A stretch of 64,000 nt of DNA from assembly GCA_018222585.1 (NCBI GenBank), contig JAAFAB010000002.1, forward strand, positions 186,001-250,000, written 5' to 3'. This document shows, piece after piece, positions 8,182 to 16,783 of the stretch. The translations under genes were made by a program, and so were the position numbers. Each line of letters opens with the position of its first letter. Within the stretch, counting starts at the first letter, position 1. A model generated the notes under the pieces. It searched no databases. It was given only the letters and a program-made list of their open reading frames with translations, and was not told the DNA's origin. The DNA comes from Paracoccaceae bacterium (GTDB lineage: Bacteria; Pseudomonadota; Alphaproteobacteria; Rhodobacterales; Rhodobacteraceae).

Positions 8182-9522
8182 ATGGACAAGTCGATCCTGA
8201 TCCGCAACGCGGACCACATCCTGACGATGGACGACCGACGGACCGAGCTGCTCGGCGCCGACATCCTTGTCTCGGGCGGGCGCATCCGCGCCATCGGTCC
8301 GCGCCTGGAACAGCCCGGCGCCGAGGTGATCGAGGCGCGGGGCTGCGTGGTGACGCCGGGGCTGGTGAACACCCATCACCATCTCTACCAGAGCCTGACC
8401 CGCGCGGTTCCCGGCGGCCAGGACGCGCTTCTGTTCGGCTGGCTGCAGACGCTTTACCCGATCTGGGCCCGGTTCGGCCCCGAGGAGATGCGCACCTCGG
8501 CCATGGTCGGGCTGGCGGAGCTGGCGCTCTCGGGCTGTTCGCTCAGCTCGGATCACCTCTATCTCTATCCCAACGGCTCGCGGCTGGAGGACACCATCGA
8601 GGCGGCGGTCGAGGTGGGCCTGCGCTTCCACCCGACGCGCGGCGCCATGTCCATCGGGCAGAGCGCGGGCGGCCTGCCACCCGACAGCCTGGTCGAGGAC
8701 GAGGCGGCGATCCTCGAAGATTGCATCCGGGTGATCGACGCCTTCCATGATCCTTCGGAGGGCTCGATGTGCCGGGTCGGCGTGGCGCCCTGTTCGCCCT
8801 TCTCGGTCTCGCGCGAACTGATGCGCGATGCGGCCCTGCTGGCGCGGGACAAGAAGGTCATGCTGCATACGCACCTGGCCGAGAACGACGAGGATATCGC
8901 CTATTCGCTGGAGAAATTCGGCTGTCGCCCCGGGCAATATGCCGAGGACCTGGGCTGGACCGGGGAAGACGTCTGGCACGCCCATTGCGTGAAGCTGGAT
9001 GCCTCCGAACTTGCCATGTTCGCGCGCACCGGTACCGGGGTTGCACATTGTCCCTGCTCGAACTGCCGTCTCGGCTCGGGCATCGCGCCGGTGCGGGCGA
9101 TGCGGGATGCGGGGGTCTATGTGGGCCTCGGCGTCGACGGCTCGGCCAGCAATGACAGTGGCAACCTGATGGCCGAGGCGCGGCAGGCGATGCTGTTGCA
9201 GCGGGTCAGCCGGGGCGCCGACGCGATGAGCGCCCGCGAGGCGCTGGAGATCGCCACGCGCGGAGGTGCCGATGTGCTGGGCCGTCCCGATTGCGGGCGG
9301 CTGGCCCAGGGCAAGCGCGCCGATATCGCGATCTGGGACGTGTCGGGGATCGAGAGCGCGGGCAGCTGGGATCCGGCGGCGCTGCTGCTGGCCGGTCCCA
9401 TGAAAGTGCGTCACCTGCTGGTCGAGGGCCGCCAGGTGGTGCGCGATTACCGGATGCCGCACCTGGATCTCGATGCGCTGGTGGCGCGCCAGAACCGCCT
9501 TGCGCAGGGTCTGATGGCATGA
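8182..9522 (+). CDS. 8-oxoguanine deaminase (amidohydrolase family)
   Basis: This 446-residue amidohydrolase has the expected metal ligands: NTHHHLYQ at about 61-68 (HxH), the HTHLAEND block at about 233-240 and HAHCVKLD, and the Asp of GLGVDGSASND near 317. The long insertion LYLYPNGSRLEDTIEAA and GGLPPDSLVEDE match the 8-oxoguanine deaminase subgroup (PA0142-like) rather than guanine or cytosine deaminases. The reaction would turn 8-oxoguanine into urate and ammonia, salvaging an oxidised base. It is 6 bases after hisN and overlaps the next gene by ATGA. Isocytosine or related purine substrates remain possible. Confidence 0.88.
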   Translation: MDKSILIRNADHILTMDDRRTELLGADILVSGGRIRAIGPRLEQPGAEVIEARGCVVTPGLVNTHHHLYQSLTRAVPGGQDALLFGWLQTLYPIWARFGPEEMRTSAMVGLAELALSGCSLSSDHLYLYPNGSRLEDTIEAAVEVGLRFHPTRGAMSIGQSAGGLPPDSLVEDEAAILEDCIRVIDAFHDPSEGSMCRVGVAPCSPFSVSRELMRDAALLARDKKVMLHTHLAENDEDIAYSLEKFGCRPGQYAEDLGWTGEDVWHAHCVKLDASELAMFARTGTGVAHCPCSNCRLGSGIAPVRAMRDAGVYVGLGVDGSASNDSGNLMAEARQAMLLQRVSRGADAMSAREALEIATRGGADVLGRPDCGRLAQGKRADIAIWDVSGIESAGSWDPAALLLAGPMKVRHLLVEGRQVVRDYRMPHLDLDALVARQNRLAQGLMA

Positions 9523-9974
9523 TCCGTGCCCTTCTGCCCGCCTGCGCCCTTGCGCTGTGCCTGCTGCTGGCGGGCTGTTCCCCGGCCGAGACCGCCCCGG
9601 CGGCGCCGCCCCGGCCCGCCGACCTGCTGGACGAGATCAACGCCTTTCGGATTGCCCGGGGCCGCGCCCCGCTGGAGGTCTCGGCCCCGGCGGTACAGGT
9701 TGCGGGACGCCATGCGGCGGACCTGCAGCGCACCGGCGGGCTCAGTCATATCGGCTCGGACGGCAGCAGCCCGGCCGAGCGGCTGACCCGCGAAGGGGTG
9801 CCGTGGTGCCGGGTGGCGGAGAACCTGGCGCGCGGCCAGAGCGAGGGCGGTGCGGTCATTGCCGCCTGGGCCGAAAGCCCGCGCCACAGGGCCAACCTGC
9901 TGGGCGGCTATACCGCCGTCGGGACCGCCCGGGCGGGCGATGTCTGGGTCACGGTCTTCCTGGCGCCCTGCTGA
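9519..9974 (+). CDS. CAP-domain (SCP/PR-1-like) lipoprotein
   Basis: This 151-residue protein starts within the previous stop codon (ATGA). Its lipobox LLLAGC places the lipidated Cys at residue 20. The CAP domain covers about 36-151 and contains HAADLQRTGGLSHIGSDGSS, WCRVAENLARGQ and AWAESPRHRANLLGGYTAVG, the conserved signatures of bacterial CAP/YkwD proteins, including the histidines near 65 and 76. CAP domains bind lipids or cell-wall ligands in known cases; enzymatic activity is not generally shown. Coupling to a purine deaminase gene looks like operon packing rather than a shared pathway. Confidence 0.88.
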   Translation: MIRALLPACALALCLLLAGCSPAETAPAAPPRPADLLDEINAFRIARGRAPLEVSAPAVQVAGRHAADLQRTGGLSHIGSDGSSPAERLTREGVPWCRVAENLARGQSEGGAVIAAWAESPRHRANLLGGYTAVGTARAGDVWVTVFLAPC

Positions 9975-10000
9975 GGCAGCCCGTCGGGCCCGGTGACACG

Positions 10001-10035
10001 AAAACGGGGCGCCGACCCTTCGGCCGCGCGCCCCG
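10001..10035 (-). terminator. Probable terminator of gltX
   Basis: On the minus strand CGGGGCGC (10035-10028) pairs with GCGCCCCG (10012-10005) and is followed by TTTT. It lies between the convergent CAP-lipoprotein and gltX stops. Confidence 0.7.
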
Positions 10036-10055
10036 CATCACTGTTTGCTTCCCTC

Positions 10056-11381
10056 TCAGCCCCGGGCGCGGATGACCTGCATCAGCGGCAGCACCTGGCT
10101 CATGTCCGGGCCGTGATCCATCCCGGTAACGGCCTTGCGCAGCGGCATGAAGAGGCCCCGGCCCTTGCGCCCGGTCTGCTCCTTCACCGCCTTGGTCCAG
10201 GTGCCCCAGGTGGTTTCGTCGTGGGGCCCTTCGGGCAGCAGCGCCATGGCTTCGGCAATGAAGTCGCGGTCTTCCTCGTCGATCAGCGGCTCGGCGCCGT
10301 CACGGAACAGCTGCCACCAGCCGGGCAGGTCCTTCAGGGTGGCGATATTGTCGCGCACCACCATCCAGAAGGCTTCGGCCTTGTCGTCGGGCACCCCGGC
10401 GGCGGCGACGGCACCGGCCACATCGGCCAGCGGACGATGCTGCAGGATATGGGCGGTCAGCGGCACCAGATCCTTCTCGTCGAACTTGGTCGGCGCCGAG
10501 CCGAAGGTGGAAAGATCGAAGTTCTCGGCCAGCTCATCGATCGAGGAGGCAACCTCGACCGGCTGCGAGGACCCCAGGCGGGCCATCAGGCTGAGCAGCG
10601 CCATGGGCTCCAGCCCCTGCGCCCGCAGGTCGCGGATCGACAGCACGCCGAGACGTTTCGACAGCGCCTCGCCCTGCGGGCCGGTCAGCAGCGAGTGGTG
10701 GGCAAAGCCCGGCACGGTGCCGCCCAGGGCCTCGATGATCTGGATCTGGGTGGCGGTATTGGTCACGTGGTCCGAGCCGCGCACCACATGGGTGACGCCC
10801 ATCTCGGTGTCATCGACCACGGAGGCCAGGGTATAAAGCATCTGGCCGTCAGCCCGGATCAGCACCGGGTCAGAAACCGAGGCGGCGTCGATGGAGATCT
10901 CGCCCAGGATGCCGTCCTGCCAGTTGATCCGGTGCTGGTCCAGCTTGAAGCGCCAGACGCCCGGGCCGCGCTCTTCGCGCAGCTTTGCCTTCTCGTCGTC
11001 CGACAGCGCAAGGGCGGCGCGGTCGTAGACAGGCGGCTTGCCCATGTTGAGCTGCTTCTTGCGCTTCAGGTCCAGCTCGATGGGTGTCTCGAAGGCTTCA
11101 TAGAAGCGGCCCATGTCGCGCAACTTGTCGGCGGCGGCCAGGTAGCGATCCATGCGCTTCGACTGGTACTCGACCCGGTCCCAGGTCAGGCCGAGCCATT
11201 CCAGGTCCTGCATGATCCCGTCGATATATTCCTGCTTGCTGCGCTCCTGGTCGGTATCGTCGATGCGCAGGATGAAGGTCCCGCCGGCCTTGCGGGCGAT
11301 CAGGAAGTTGAACAGCGCGGTGCGCAGGTTGCCGATATGGATGTAGCCGGTCGGCGAGGGGGCAAAACGGGTGGTGGTCAT
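10056..11381 (-). CDS. gltX: Glutamyl-tRNA synthetase
   Basis: This 441-residue class I aminoacyl-tRNA synthetase shows the HIGH-type motif in FAPSPTGYIHIGNLRTA at the N-terminus and the KMSKS-type motif as ALSKRLG near residue 235. It charges tRNA-Glu; in alphaproteobacteria, which use GatCAB, one of the usually two GltX copies may also mischarge tRNA-Gln. The ATG at 11381 follows a CAGGAG site with 7-base spacing, although the frame remains open 71 codons further into a repeat region. I cannot see whether a second gltX exists elsewhere. Confidence 0.96.
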   Translation of the reverse strand: MTTTRFAPSPTGYIHIGNLRTALFNFLIARKAGGTFILRIDDTDQERSKQEYIDGIMQDLEWLGLTWDRVEYQSKRMDRYLAAADKLRDMGRFYEAFETPIELDLKRKKQLNMGKPPVYDRAALALSDDEKAKLREERGPGVWRFKLDQHRINWQDGILGEISIDAASVSDPVLIRADGQMLYTLASVVDDTEMGVTHVVRGSDHVTNTATQIQIIEALGGTVPGFAHHSLLTGPQGEALSKRLGVLSIRDLRAQGLEPMALLSLMARLGSSQPVEVASSIDELAENFDLSTFGSAPTKFDEKDLVPLTAHILQHRPLADVAGAVAAAGVPDDKAEAFWMVVRDNIATLKDLPGWWQLFRDGAEPLIDEEDRDFIAEAMALLPEGPHDETTWGTWTKAVKEQTGRKGRGLFMPLRKAVTGMDHGPDMSQVLPLMQVIRARG

Positions 11382-11469
11382 GGCGAACTCCTGTTGGCCG
11401 CCTCTAAGCATGGCCTGCGTGAATTGTCCAGAAATGGCAGGGCTGCGCACCCCGTTGCCGCCTCCGGCG

Positions 11470-11495
11470 GGAGTATTTTCAGCCTGGTGATGAAC
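11470..11495 (+). repeat. Dispersed intergenic repeat, copy A
   Basis: The core GAGTATTTTCAGCCTGGTGA (11471-11490), extended to 11495, recurs at 11587-11611 (inverted), 22154-22180 and 22324-22352 (inverted). This is the copy on the gltX side. Confidence 0.85.
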
Positions 11496-11586
11496 CGGGC
11501 CTTGCCGGAAAGGCACCCGCCGCCTCGATCGGGAGCGTGCACCCTCTCGACGGAAAAGTAGGGTGCCTGCCCTGGCACTGTCCAGC

Positions 11587-11648
11587 TTCATCACCAGGCT
11601 GAAAATACTCCGGGGGGAGGCGCGCAGCGACGGGGGGCGGAGCCCCCC
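11587..11648 (-). repeat. Dispersed intergenic repeat, copy B (inverted) with GC hairpin
   Basis: The inverted core TCACCAGGCTGAAAATACTC ends at 11610, and a hairpin GGGGGGC / GCCCCCC follows at 11632-11648. The same core-plus-hairpin layout occurs at 22324-22382. It ends 18 bases before the cyclo-ligase stop codon. Confidence 0.85.
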
Positions 11649-11666
11649 CTCCCTTCGGCCGGGCGA

Positions 11667-12227
11667 TCACGTCTGGAAGGACAGCACCTCGGCCTCGGTC
11701 ACGATCATGTCGAGGGGCTGGTCGGTGGGTTCGAGCGGCAGCGCCTCGGCCTCCTGCGCGGCGTAGGCGAAGCCGATGGCCAGGGTGGGGCGGGCAGCGC
11801 GCAGAAGTTCCAGCGTACGGTCGTAGAAGCCACCGCCATAGCCCAGCCGATTTCCGGCGCGGTCGAAGGCGACGAGGGGAACGATGAGGATCTCGGGCGT
11901 GATCCAGTCGAGCGTGGCGGGGATCTCGGCGCCGAAGGGGCCCGCCACCATCGGGCAATCCGGTTCCCAGCGGGCGAAGCGCAGGGGCCGGCCCGCGGCC
12001 TCGATCACCGGCAGGGCGACGGGGCCATGGGCCGCGGCTTCCTCCATCGCGGCTGTCGGCGGGATCTCGGTGCGGATGGGCCAGTAGCCTGCCAGCGGCA
12101 CGCCACGATAGCCGGCAAGGACCGAGGACAGCAGTCCGGCGCGGCCCGGGCCGGCCGTCTCATGCGCCAGCTTGCGACGGGCAAAGGCGGCCTTGCGGGC
12201 GGCGGCCTTCGCTTCGGCGAGGCTCAC
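11667..12227 (-). CDS. 5-formyltetrahydrofolate cyclo-ligase
   Basis: This 186-residue protein begins at a GTG whose bases overlap the mgtE stop codon (GTGA), so it is translationally coupled to mgtE. It has the family's N-terminal AAARKAAFARRKL helix, LAGYWPIRTEIP near 44-55, and the nucleotide-binding signature VPLVAFDRAGNRLGYGGGFYDRTL at about 115-138. It converts 5-formyl-THF to 5,10-methenyl-THF with ATP, keeping folate in circulation. 5-formyl-THF is a by-product of the glycine/serine C1 system, whose gcv operon lies 5 kb away, though not in the same operon. Confidence 0.94.
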   Translation of the reverse strand: MSLAEAKAAARKAAFARRKLAHETAGPGRAGLLSSVLAGYRGVPLAGYWPIRTEIPPTAAMEEAAAHGPVALPVIEAAGRPLRFARWEPDCPMVAGPFGAEIPATLDWITPEILIVPLVAFDRAGNRLGYGGGFYDRTLELLRAARPTLAIGFAYAAQEAEALPLEPTDQPLDMIVTEAEVLSFQT

Positions 12228-13633
12228 AGCAGCACCAGTCCGGCCAGGCCGAGGAAGGCGAAGAAGCCCACCACGTCGGTCACCGTGGTCACGAAGGTGC
12301 CCGAGGCCAGGGCCGGGTCGACCTTCAGCTTGTCCAGCAGCACCGGCACGCCGATGCCCGCCAGCCCCGCCACCGCGAGGTTGATCACCATGGCCAGCGC
12401 CAGCACGGCCGCGATCTGCAGGTTGCCGAACCACAGCAGGGCCAGCACCGCCATGGTCAGCGCGAAGGCCAGTCCGTTCAGCAGCCCGACCGCCAGTTCG
12501 CGCCGGATCACCCGCCAGACGTTCGAGCCGGTAAGGTCCTTTGTCGCGATGGCGCGCACCGCCACGGTCAGCGACTGCGTCCCGGCATTGCCGCCCATCG
12601 AGGCGACGATGGGCATCAGCACCGCCAGGGCGACGAACTGGGTGATGGTCTCGTCGAAGACCGAGATCACCAGCGAGGCCAGCACCGCCGTCAGCAGGTT
12701 CACCGCCAGCCAGGGCAGGCGCTGCTTCAGCGTCTCGGTCACGCGGTCGTTCAGGTTGCCCTCGCCGACACCGGCAAGGCGCATGATGTCTTCCTCGTGT
12801 TCCTCGTCCAGCACGATCATCGCATCGTCGATGGTGATCACGCCGACCAGGCGGTCATCCTCGTCGACCACCGGCGCCGAGATGATGTGGTACTGGTTGA
12901 AGGCATAGGCCACGTCTCCCTCGTCCTGCATCGCCGGGATCGTGCGGAAGCTGGGCTCGGTGATCTCGGAAAGCGCGGTGCGGCGGGGCGAGGCCATCAG
13001 CTTGCCCAGCGTCACATGGGCGACGGGGCGCATCCGTGGGTCGATCAGGATGACGTGGTAGAACTGTTCCGGCAGGTCGTCGCGCTCGCGCATCATGTCG
13101 ATGGCCTGGCCGACGGTCCAGAACTCGGGCACCGCCACCACCTCGCGCTGCATCAGGCGGCCGGCGGATTCCTCGGGGTAGGAGAGCGCCTGCTCCACCG
13201 CGTGCCTGTCGCTGTCCTCCAGCGCGTCCAGGACCGCTTCCTGCTGTTCCTCTTCCAGGTATTCGACCAGGTCGACCACGTCGTCCGAATCAAGTTCGCG
13301 GACCGCGTCCTTGAGGACATCGGGCGTCAGCAGGCCGATGACCTCATCGCGGATGCCCTCGTTCAGTTCCGACAGGATCTCGCCGTCGAACTCGCGGTCA
13401 TAGAGCAGCACCAGCCGGCGCCGGTCATAGGCGTTGATCTGTTCCAGCACGTCGGCGATGTCGGCGGCGTGCAGCGGCTCCATCAGGTCGACCAGCTGTT
13501 CGCGGTCGTCCGTGTCGACCGCGTAGAGGATCGCCGCCACCGTCTTGCGGTCGAGGGTGTAGCCCTGTTCCTCGCTGCCGGCTTCGGCCTCGGGGCCGGT
13601 TTCGGGGTCGATGTCCTGCTCGATCTCGGTCAT
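12224..13633 (-). CDS. mgtE: Magnesium transporter MgtE
   Basis: This 469-residue protein has the complete MgtE layout: acidic N domain (about 30-150), two CBS domains (about 150-280, with HVILIDPRMRPVAHVTLGKLM and SAPVVDEDDRLVGVITIDDAM), and a C-terminal five-helix membrane domain (about 295-469). The pore signature MPIVASMGGNAGTQSL is intact. MgtE is a dimeric Mg2+ channel in the inner membrane, closed when Mg2+ binds the cytoplasmic domains. AGAGGG lies upstream of the ATG. It is divergent from guaD and overlaps the cyclo-ligase gene by 4 bases. Confidence 0.96.
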   Translation of the reverse strand: MTEIEQDIDPETGPEAEAGSEEQGYTLDRKTVAAILYAVDTDDREQLVDLMEPLHAADIADVLEQINAYDRRRLVLLYDREFDGEILSELNEGIRDEVIGLLTPDVLKDAVRELDSDDVVDLVEYLEEEQQEAVLDALEDSDRHAVEQALSYPEESAGRLMQREVVAVPEFWTVGQAIDMMRERDDLPEQFYHVILIDPRMRPVAHVTLGKLMASPRRTALSEITEPSFRTIPAMQDEGDVAYAFNQYHIISAPVVDEDDRLVGVITIDDAMIVLDEEHEEDIMRLAGVGEGNLNDRVTETLKQRLPWLAVNLLTAVLASLVISVFDETITQFVALAVLMPIVASMGGNAGTQSLTVAVRAIATKDLTGSNVWRVIRRELAVGLLNGLAFALTMAVLALLWFGNLQIAAVLALAMVINLAVAGLAGIGVPVLLDKLKVDPALASGTFVTTVTDVVGFFAFLGLAGLVLL

Positions 13634-13780
13634 GGGCGGCCCTCTTTCTGGTCATCCGATCATATCGGTCCCCGGGGGCGGGAAACAATGGCAGAGGCGT
13701 AGTTTACCACCCCTGCGGCTGCGGATAGTCTGCCGCTCATGCACCGGGGCGCAGGGCGTCGGCAAGGCGGGAGAGCGAGC

Positions 13781-15076
13781 ATGGTCGAGGATATTCTGCT
13801 GACCGGGCAACTGGTGGATTTCACCGGCGATCCCTTCGCGGGCGAACGGGATGACTGCGTGCTCTACGAGCGGCGGGGCGGGGTGCTGCTGCGCGGCGGC
13901 GAGATCGTGGCGCGGGGCGCGGCGGAGGATTTGCGCGCGACCCATCCGCAGGCCCGGGTGGTCGACTACGGCGAGGGGCTGATCCTGCCGGGCTTCGTCG
14001 ACGCCCATGTGCACTACCCCCAGACCGCTATGATCGCCAGCTGGGGCAAGCGTCTGATCGACTGGCTGAACAGCTACACCTTCCCCGAGGAGATGAAATT
14101 CGCCGACCCCGCCTATGCCGCCGAGATCGCGGCGCGCTACCTCGACCTGACCACGGCCCATGGCACCACCAGCATGGTCAGCTTCTGTACCGTGCATCCG
14201 GGCAGCGTCGACGCCTTCTTCGCCGAGGCACTGAAGCGCGGCCAGCGGGTGATCGGCGGCAAGACCTGCATGGACCGCAATGCGCCGGAGGGGCTGCTGG
14301 ACACCGCCCGGAGCGCCTATGACGACTCGAAGGCGCTGCTGGAGGCATGGCACGGGCAGGGCCGCATCCACTATGCGATCACCCCGCGCTTCACCCCGAC
14401 CTCGACCGAAGAGCAACTGGAGGCCATGGGCGCGCTCTGGGCCGAACATCCCGACTGCCTGATGCAGACCCACCTCAGCGAACAGCTGGACGAGATCGCC
14501 TGGGTGAAGGAGCTGCGGCCCGGGGCCCGCGACTATCTCGATACCTACGAGGCGCATGGGCTGCTGCGCGAGGGCGGCCTGTTCGGCCATGCCATCCACC
14601 TCGAGCCGCGCGAGATCGACCGGCTGGCCGAGACCGGCGCCTCGGTGGTGCATTGCCCGACCTCGAACACCTTCATCGGGTCGGGGCTGTTCGACATGGC
14701 GCGGCTGAAGGCGCGCGGGCTGAAGGTGGGGCTGGCGACGGATACCGGCGGCGGCTCGGATTTCTCGATGCTGCGCACCATGGCGGCGGCCTACGAGATC
14801 GGCCAGCTGCGTCACACGCCGTTGCATCCGGCACAGCTGCTCTGGCTGGCGACCGCCGGATCCGCAGGTGCCATCGGCATGGCGGATCGCATCGGCACCC
14901 TGGCACCGGGAAGCGAGGCCGACGTGGTGGTGCTCGATCTCGCCTCGACCCCCGCCATCGCGCAGCGCGCGGCCCATGCGGGGGATATCTGGGAAGCGGT
15001 TTTCCCCACCATCATGATGGGCGACGACCGCGCCGTGCGTGCGGTCTGGATCAACGGCGCCGAGGCGCTGGCCTGA
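13781..15076 (+). CDS. guaD: Guanine deaminase
   Basis: This 431-residue amidohydrolase has the GuaD signatures: LPGFVDAHVHYPQTAMIASWG (HxH metal ligands and substrate-positioning residues), TSMVSFCTVHPGS, TPRFTPTSTEEQLEAMG, TQTHLSEQ-type block QTHLSEQLDEI, FGHAIHL, and ATDTGGGSDFSML with the metal Asp. It hydrolyses guanine to xanthine and ammonia. The ATG at 13781 is preceded by GGGAGA; an in-frame ATG at 13739 has no site. It is the second purine deaminase in the window, 4.3 kb from the 8-oxoguanine deaminase, and the two differ enough to be separate subfamilies. Confidence 0.94.
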   Translation: MVEDILLTGQLVDFTGDPFAGERDDCVLYERRGGVLLRGGEIVARGAAEDLRATHPQARVVDYGEGLILPGFVDAHVHYPQTAMIASWGKRLIDWLNSYTFPEEMKFADPAYAAEIAARYLDLTTAHGTTSMVSFCTVHPGSVDAFFAEALKRGQRVIGGKTCMDRNAPEGLLDTARSAYDDSKALLEAWHGQGRIHYAITPRFTPTSTEEQLEAMGALWAEHPDCLMQTHLSEQLDEIAWVKELRPGARDYLDTYEAHGLLREGGLFGHAIHLEPREIDRLAETGASVVHCPTSNTFIGSGLFDMARLKARGLKVGLATDTGGGSDFSMLRTMAAAYEIGQLRHTPLHPAQLLWLATAGSAGAIGMADRIGTLAPGSEADVVVLDLASTPAIAQRAAHAGDIWEAVFPTIMMGDDRAVRAVWINGAEALA

Positions 15077-15197
15077 GGTACAGGCCCGGCGCGCGGGCTG
15101 TTTCATCGGGAGGGGGTGTTGCGCCCCGGGGCCCGGTCGCGCCATCATCGGGCTGAAATCGAAAGGGCACCGGGGGTGCCGGAGATCGGAGAGCGAC

Positions 15198-16082
15198 ATG
15201 CGGGTATTCTTCACGGGCGGCAGCGGCAAGGCGGGCAAATGGGCCATCCGGCACCTGCAGGCGCAGGGGCATCACGTCGTGAACGCCGACCAGACCCCTT
15301 CGGGGCTGGATTGCCCTGAGTTGCTGGTCGATCTCTGCGATGCCGGCCAGGTCATCGGTGCCATGTCGCAGTTCGTCGACGGGGCCGAGCTGGACGCGGA
15401 CGCAGGGGTGCCGCGCTACGACGCCGTGGTGCATTTCGCCGCCATTCCGCGTGTCATGATCGGCACCGACGGCGAGTGCTTCCGCCAGAACACCCTGACC
15501 ACCTACAACGTGATCGAGGCGGCGGTGAAGCTGGGCGTGCCCAAGGTCATCTTTGCCAGCTCGGAAACCACCTACGGCATCTGTTTCGCGCAGGGCGAGG
15601 TGAAGCCCGAGTTCGTCCCGGTCGACGAGACCCACCCCACGGTGCCCCATGACAGCTACGCCATGTCCAAGGTCTGCAACGAGGCCACCGCGCGCTCGTT
15701 CCAGGCGCGCACCGGCAGCGACATCTACGGGCTGCGGATCAACAACGTGATCGAGCCCGACGAATACGCCACGATGTTCCCGGCCTTCCTGGAGGATCCG
15801 GCCCTGCGCCGGCGCAACATCTTCGCCTATATCGACGCCCGCGACCTGGGCCACATGGTCGATTGCTGCCTGAAGACCGATGGCCTCGGTTACGAGGTGT
15901 TCAACGTCTCCAACGACGACATGTCGGTCGGCATCACCAGCGACGAGGTGATCGCGCGCTTCTACCCCGGCGTCGAGGTCCGGGGCGAGATGGGGGCCGA
16001 TGAAACCTTCTTCGCGAACCGCAAGGCAAGGAAGATGGTCGGCTTCCGCCCGCGCCACTCCTGGCGCGAGGTGCTGGGCTAG
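15198..16082 (+). CDS. NAD(P)-dependent epimerase/dehydratase (extended SDR)
   Basis: This 294-residue protein has an extended SDR fold. The N-terminal dinucleotide loop is TGGSGKAGKWAIRHL (GxxGxxG), the Ser of FASSETTYG takes the catalytic Ser/Thr position near 120, and YAMSK (about 154-158) is the catalytic YxxxK. The substrate is probably a sugar nucleotide or similar carbonyl compound, but nothing fixes it. GGAGA lies about 11 bases before the ATG at 15198. Only 3 bases separate its stop from the convergent cyclotransferase-like gene. Confidence 0.87.
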   Translation: MRVFFTGGSGKAGKWAIRHLQAQGHHVVNADQTPSGLDCPELLVDLCDAGQVIGAMSQFVDGAELDADAGVPRYDAVVHFAAIPRVMIGTDGECFRQNTLTTYNVIEAAVKLGVPKVIFASSETTYGICFAQGEVKPEFVPVDETHPTVPHDSYAMSKVCNEATARSFQARTGSDIYGLRINNVIEPDEYATMFPAFLEDPALRRRNIFAYIDARDLGHMVDCCLKTDGLGYEVFNVSNDDMSVGITSDEVIARFYPGVEVRGEMGADETFFANRKARKMVGFRPRHSWREVLG

Positions 16083-16085
16083 GGC

Positions 16086-16634
16086 TCAGCCCAGCGTCGC
16101 CAGCCAGCGATCCACCAGCGCCCGCTCTGACCGGCTCAGGTCCTGCGCCCTCGGGTAGAGCGGCGCGGCGCGGTCGTCCAGCACCGGCGCGTCCCAGCCG
16201 TCCGTGGTCTCGAAGAATCGCGCCACGCCCGCTTCTCCGAACTCGTCCAGGTAGCCCTGCACCACGACATCCAGGTAGGACAGCAGGATGGCGCAGGGTT
16301 CCGACGCCAGCGGGTGCTTCGTCTCGGGGATCGAGTAGATCGCGATGTCGCTCGCCTCGCTTGAATGTCGGATCGCCTCGGTGGCGGGCAGGCGGTCGTA
16401 TGCCTCTTCACGCAGGTCCAGCGCCGCCCAGTCGCCGCCCGGCACGGCGGCGATCAGCCCCTCGATGCTGTCAGAGGGCGCGGCGGGCACGGCGGTGAGG
16501 ATGGCGATCTCCCGCCCCTCGACGTGCCGCCACAAGCGCCGCCAGCCCTGGGCCGCCGCCGGGTGGGCGCGGTCGTAGACATGGGTGCGACGGTTCACCA
16601 GACTGCCATAGCCGAAGAAAAACGGGTCCTGCAT
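16086..16634 (-). CDS. Gamma-glutamylcyclotransferase-like (AIG2-fold) protein
   Basis: This 182-residue protein begins DPFFFGYGSLVNRRTHVY, carrying the GYGSL substrate-binding loop of the AIG2/GGCT fold. The catalytic glutamate expected in this fold may be in the LREEAYDRL segment (about 75-83). The C-terminal half (YLDVVVQGYLDEFGEAGVARFFETTDGWD) is shared with a Rhodobacterales group annotated only as gamma-glutamylcyclotransferase family. Substrate is unknown. Its start lies 18 bases from an FNR-type box, so transcription may respond to oxygen. A separate ChaC-type enzyme is at 52.3 kb. Confidence 0.75.
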   Translation of the reverse strand: MQDPFFFGYGSLVNRRTHVYDRAHPAAAQGWRRLWRHVEGREIAILTAVPAAPSDSIEGLIAAVPGGDWAALDLREEAYDRLPATEAIRHSSEASDIAIYSIPETKHPLASEPCAILLSYLDVVVQGYLDEFGEAGVARFFETTDGWDAPVLDDRAAPLYPRAQDLSRSERALVDRWLATLG

Positions 16635-16651
16635 CGGGATTCTGCCCTCCT

Positions 16652-16665
16652 TTGATGTGGGTCAA
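16652..16665. promoter_or_regulatory. FNR/FnrL-type binding site
   Basis: TTGATGTGGGTCAA matches TTGAY-N4-RTCAA, a perfect inverted half-site pair for FNR-family regulators (FnrL, Dnr/NnrR). It sits between the divergent cyclotransferase-like gene (18 bases from its ATG) and the Rrf2 regulator (118 bases from its ATG). The larger distance fits activation or repression of a promoter with a normal leader on the Rrf2 side. Confidence 0.65.
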
Positions 16666-16783
16666 ATACATCTTGCCGCCGCTGAGGCAAACCGTTGCCC
16701 GGACGCGCTGACGAGGCGAGGACCGCCAAAGGCGTGCGCAGCGTGTCAGGGAAGCGACCGGCAACCCGACGAAAGGGACAGAT

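Noticed and set aside
7318-9462. Open frame of about 714 codons opposite hisN and the 8-oxoguanine deaminase
   Set aside because: It is a shadow of two strongly conserved plus-strand enzymes.
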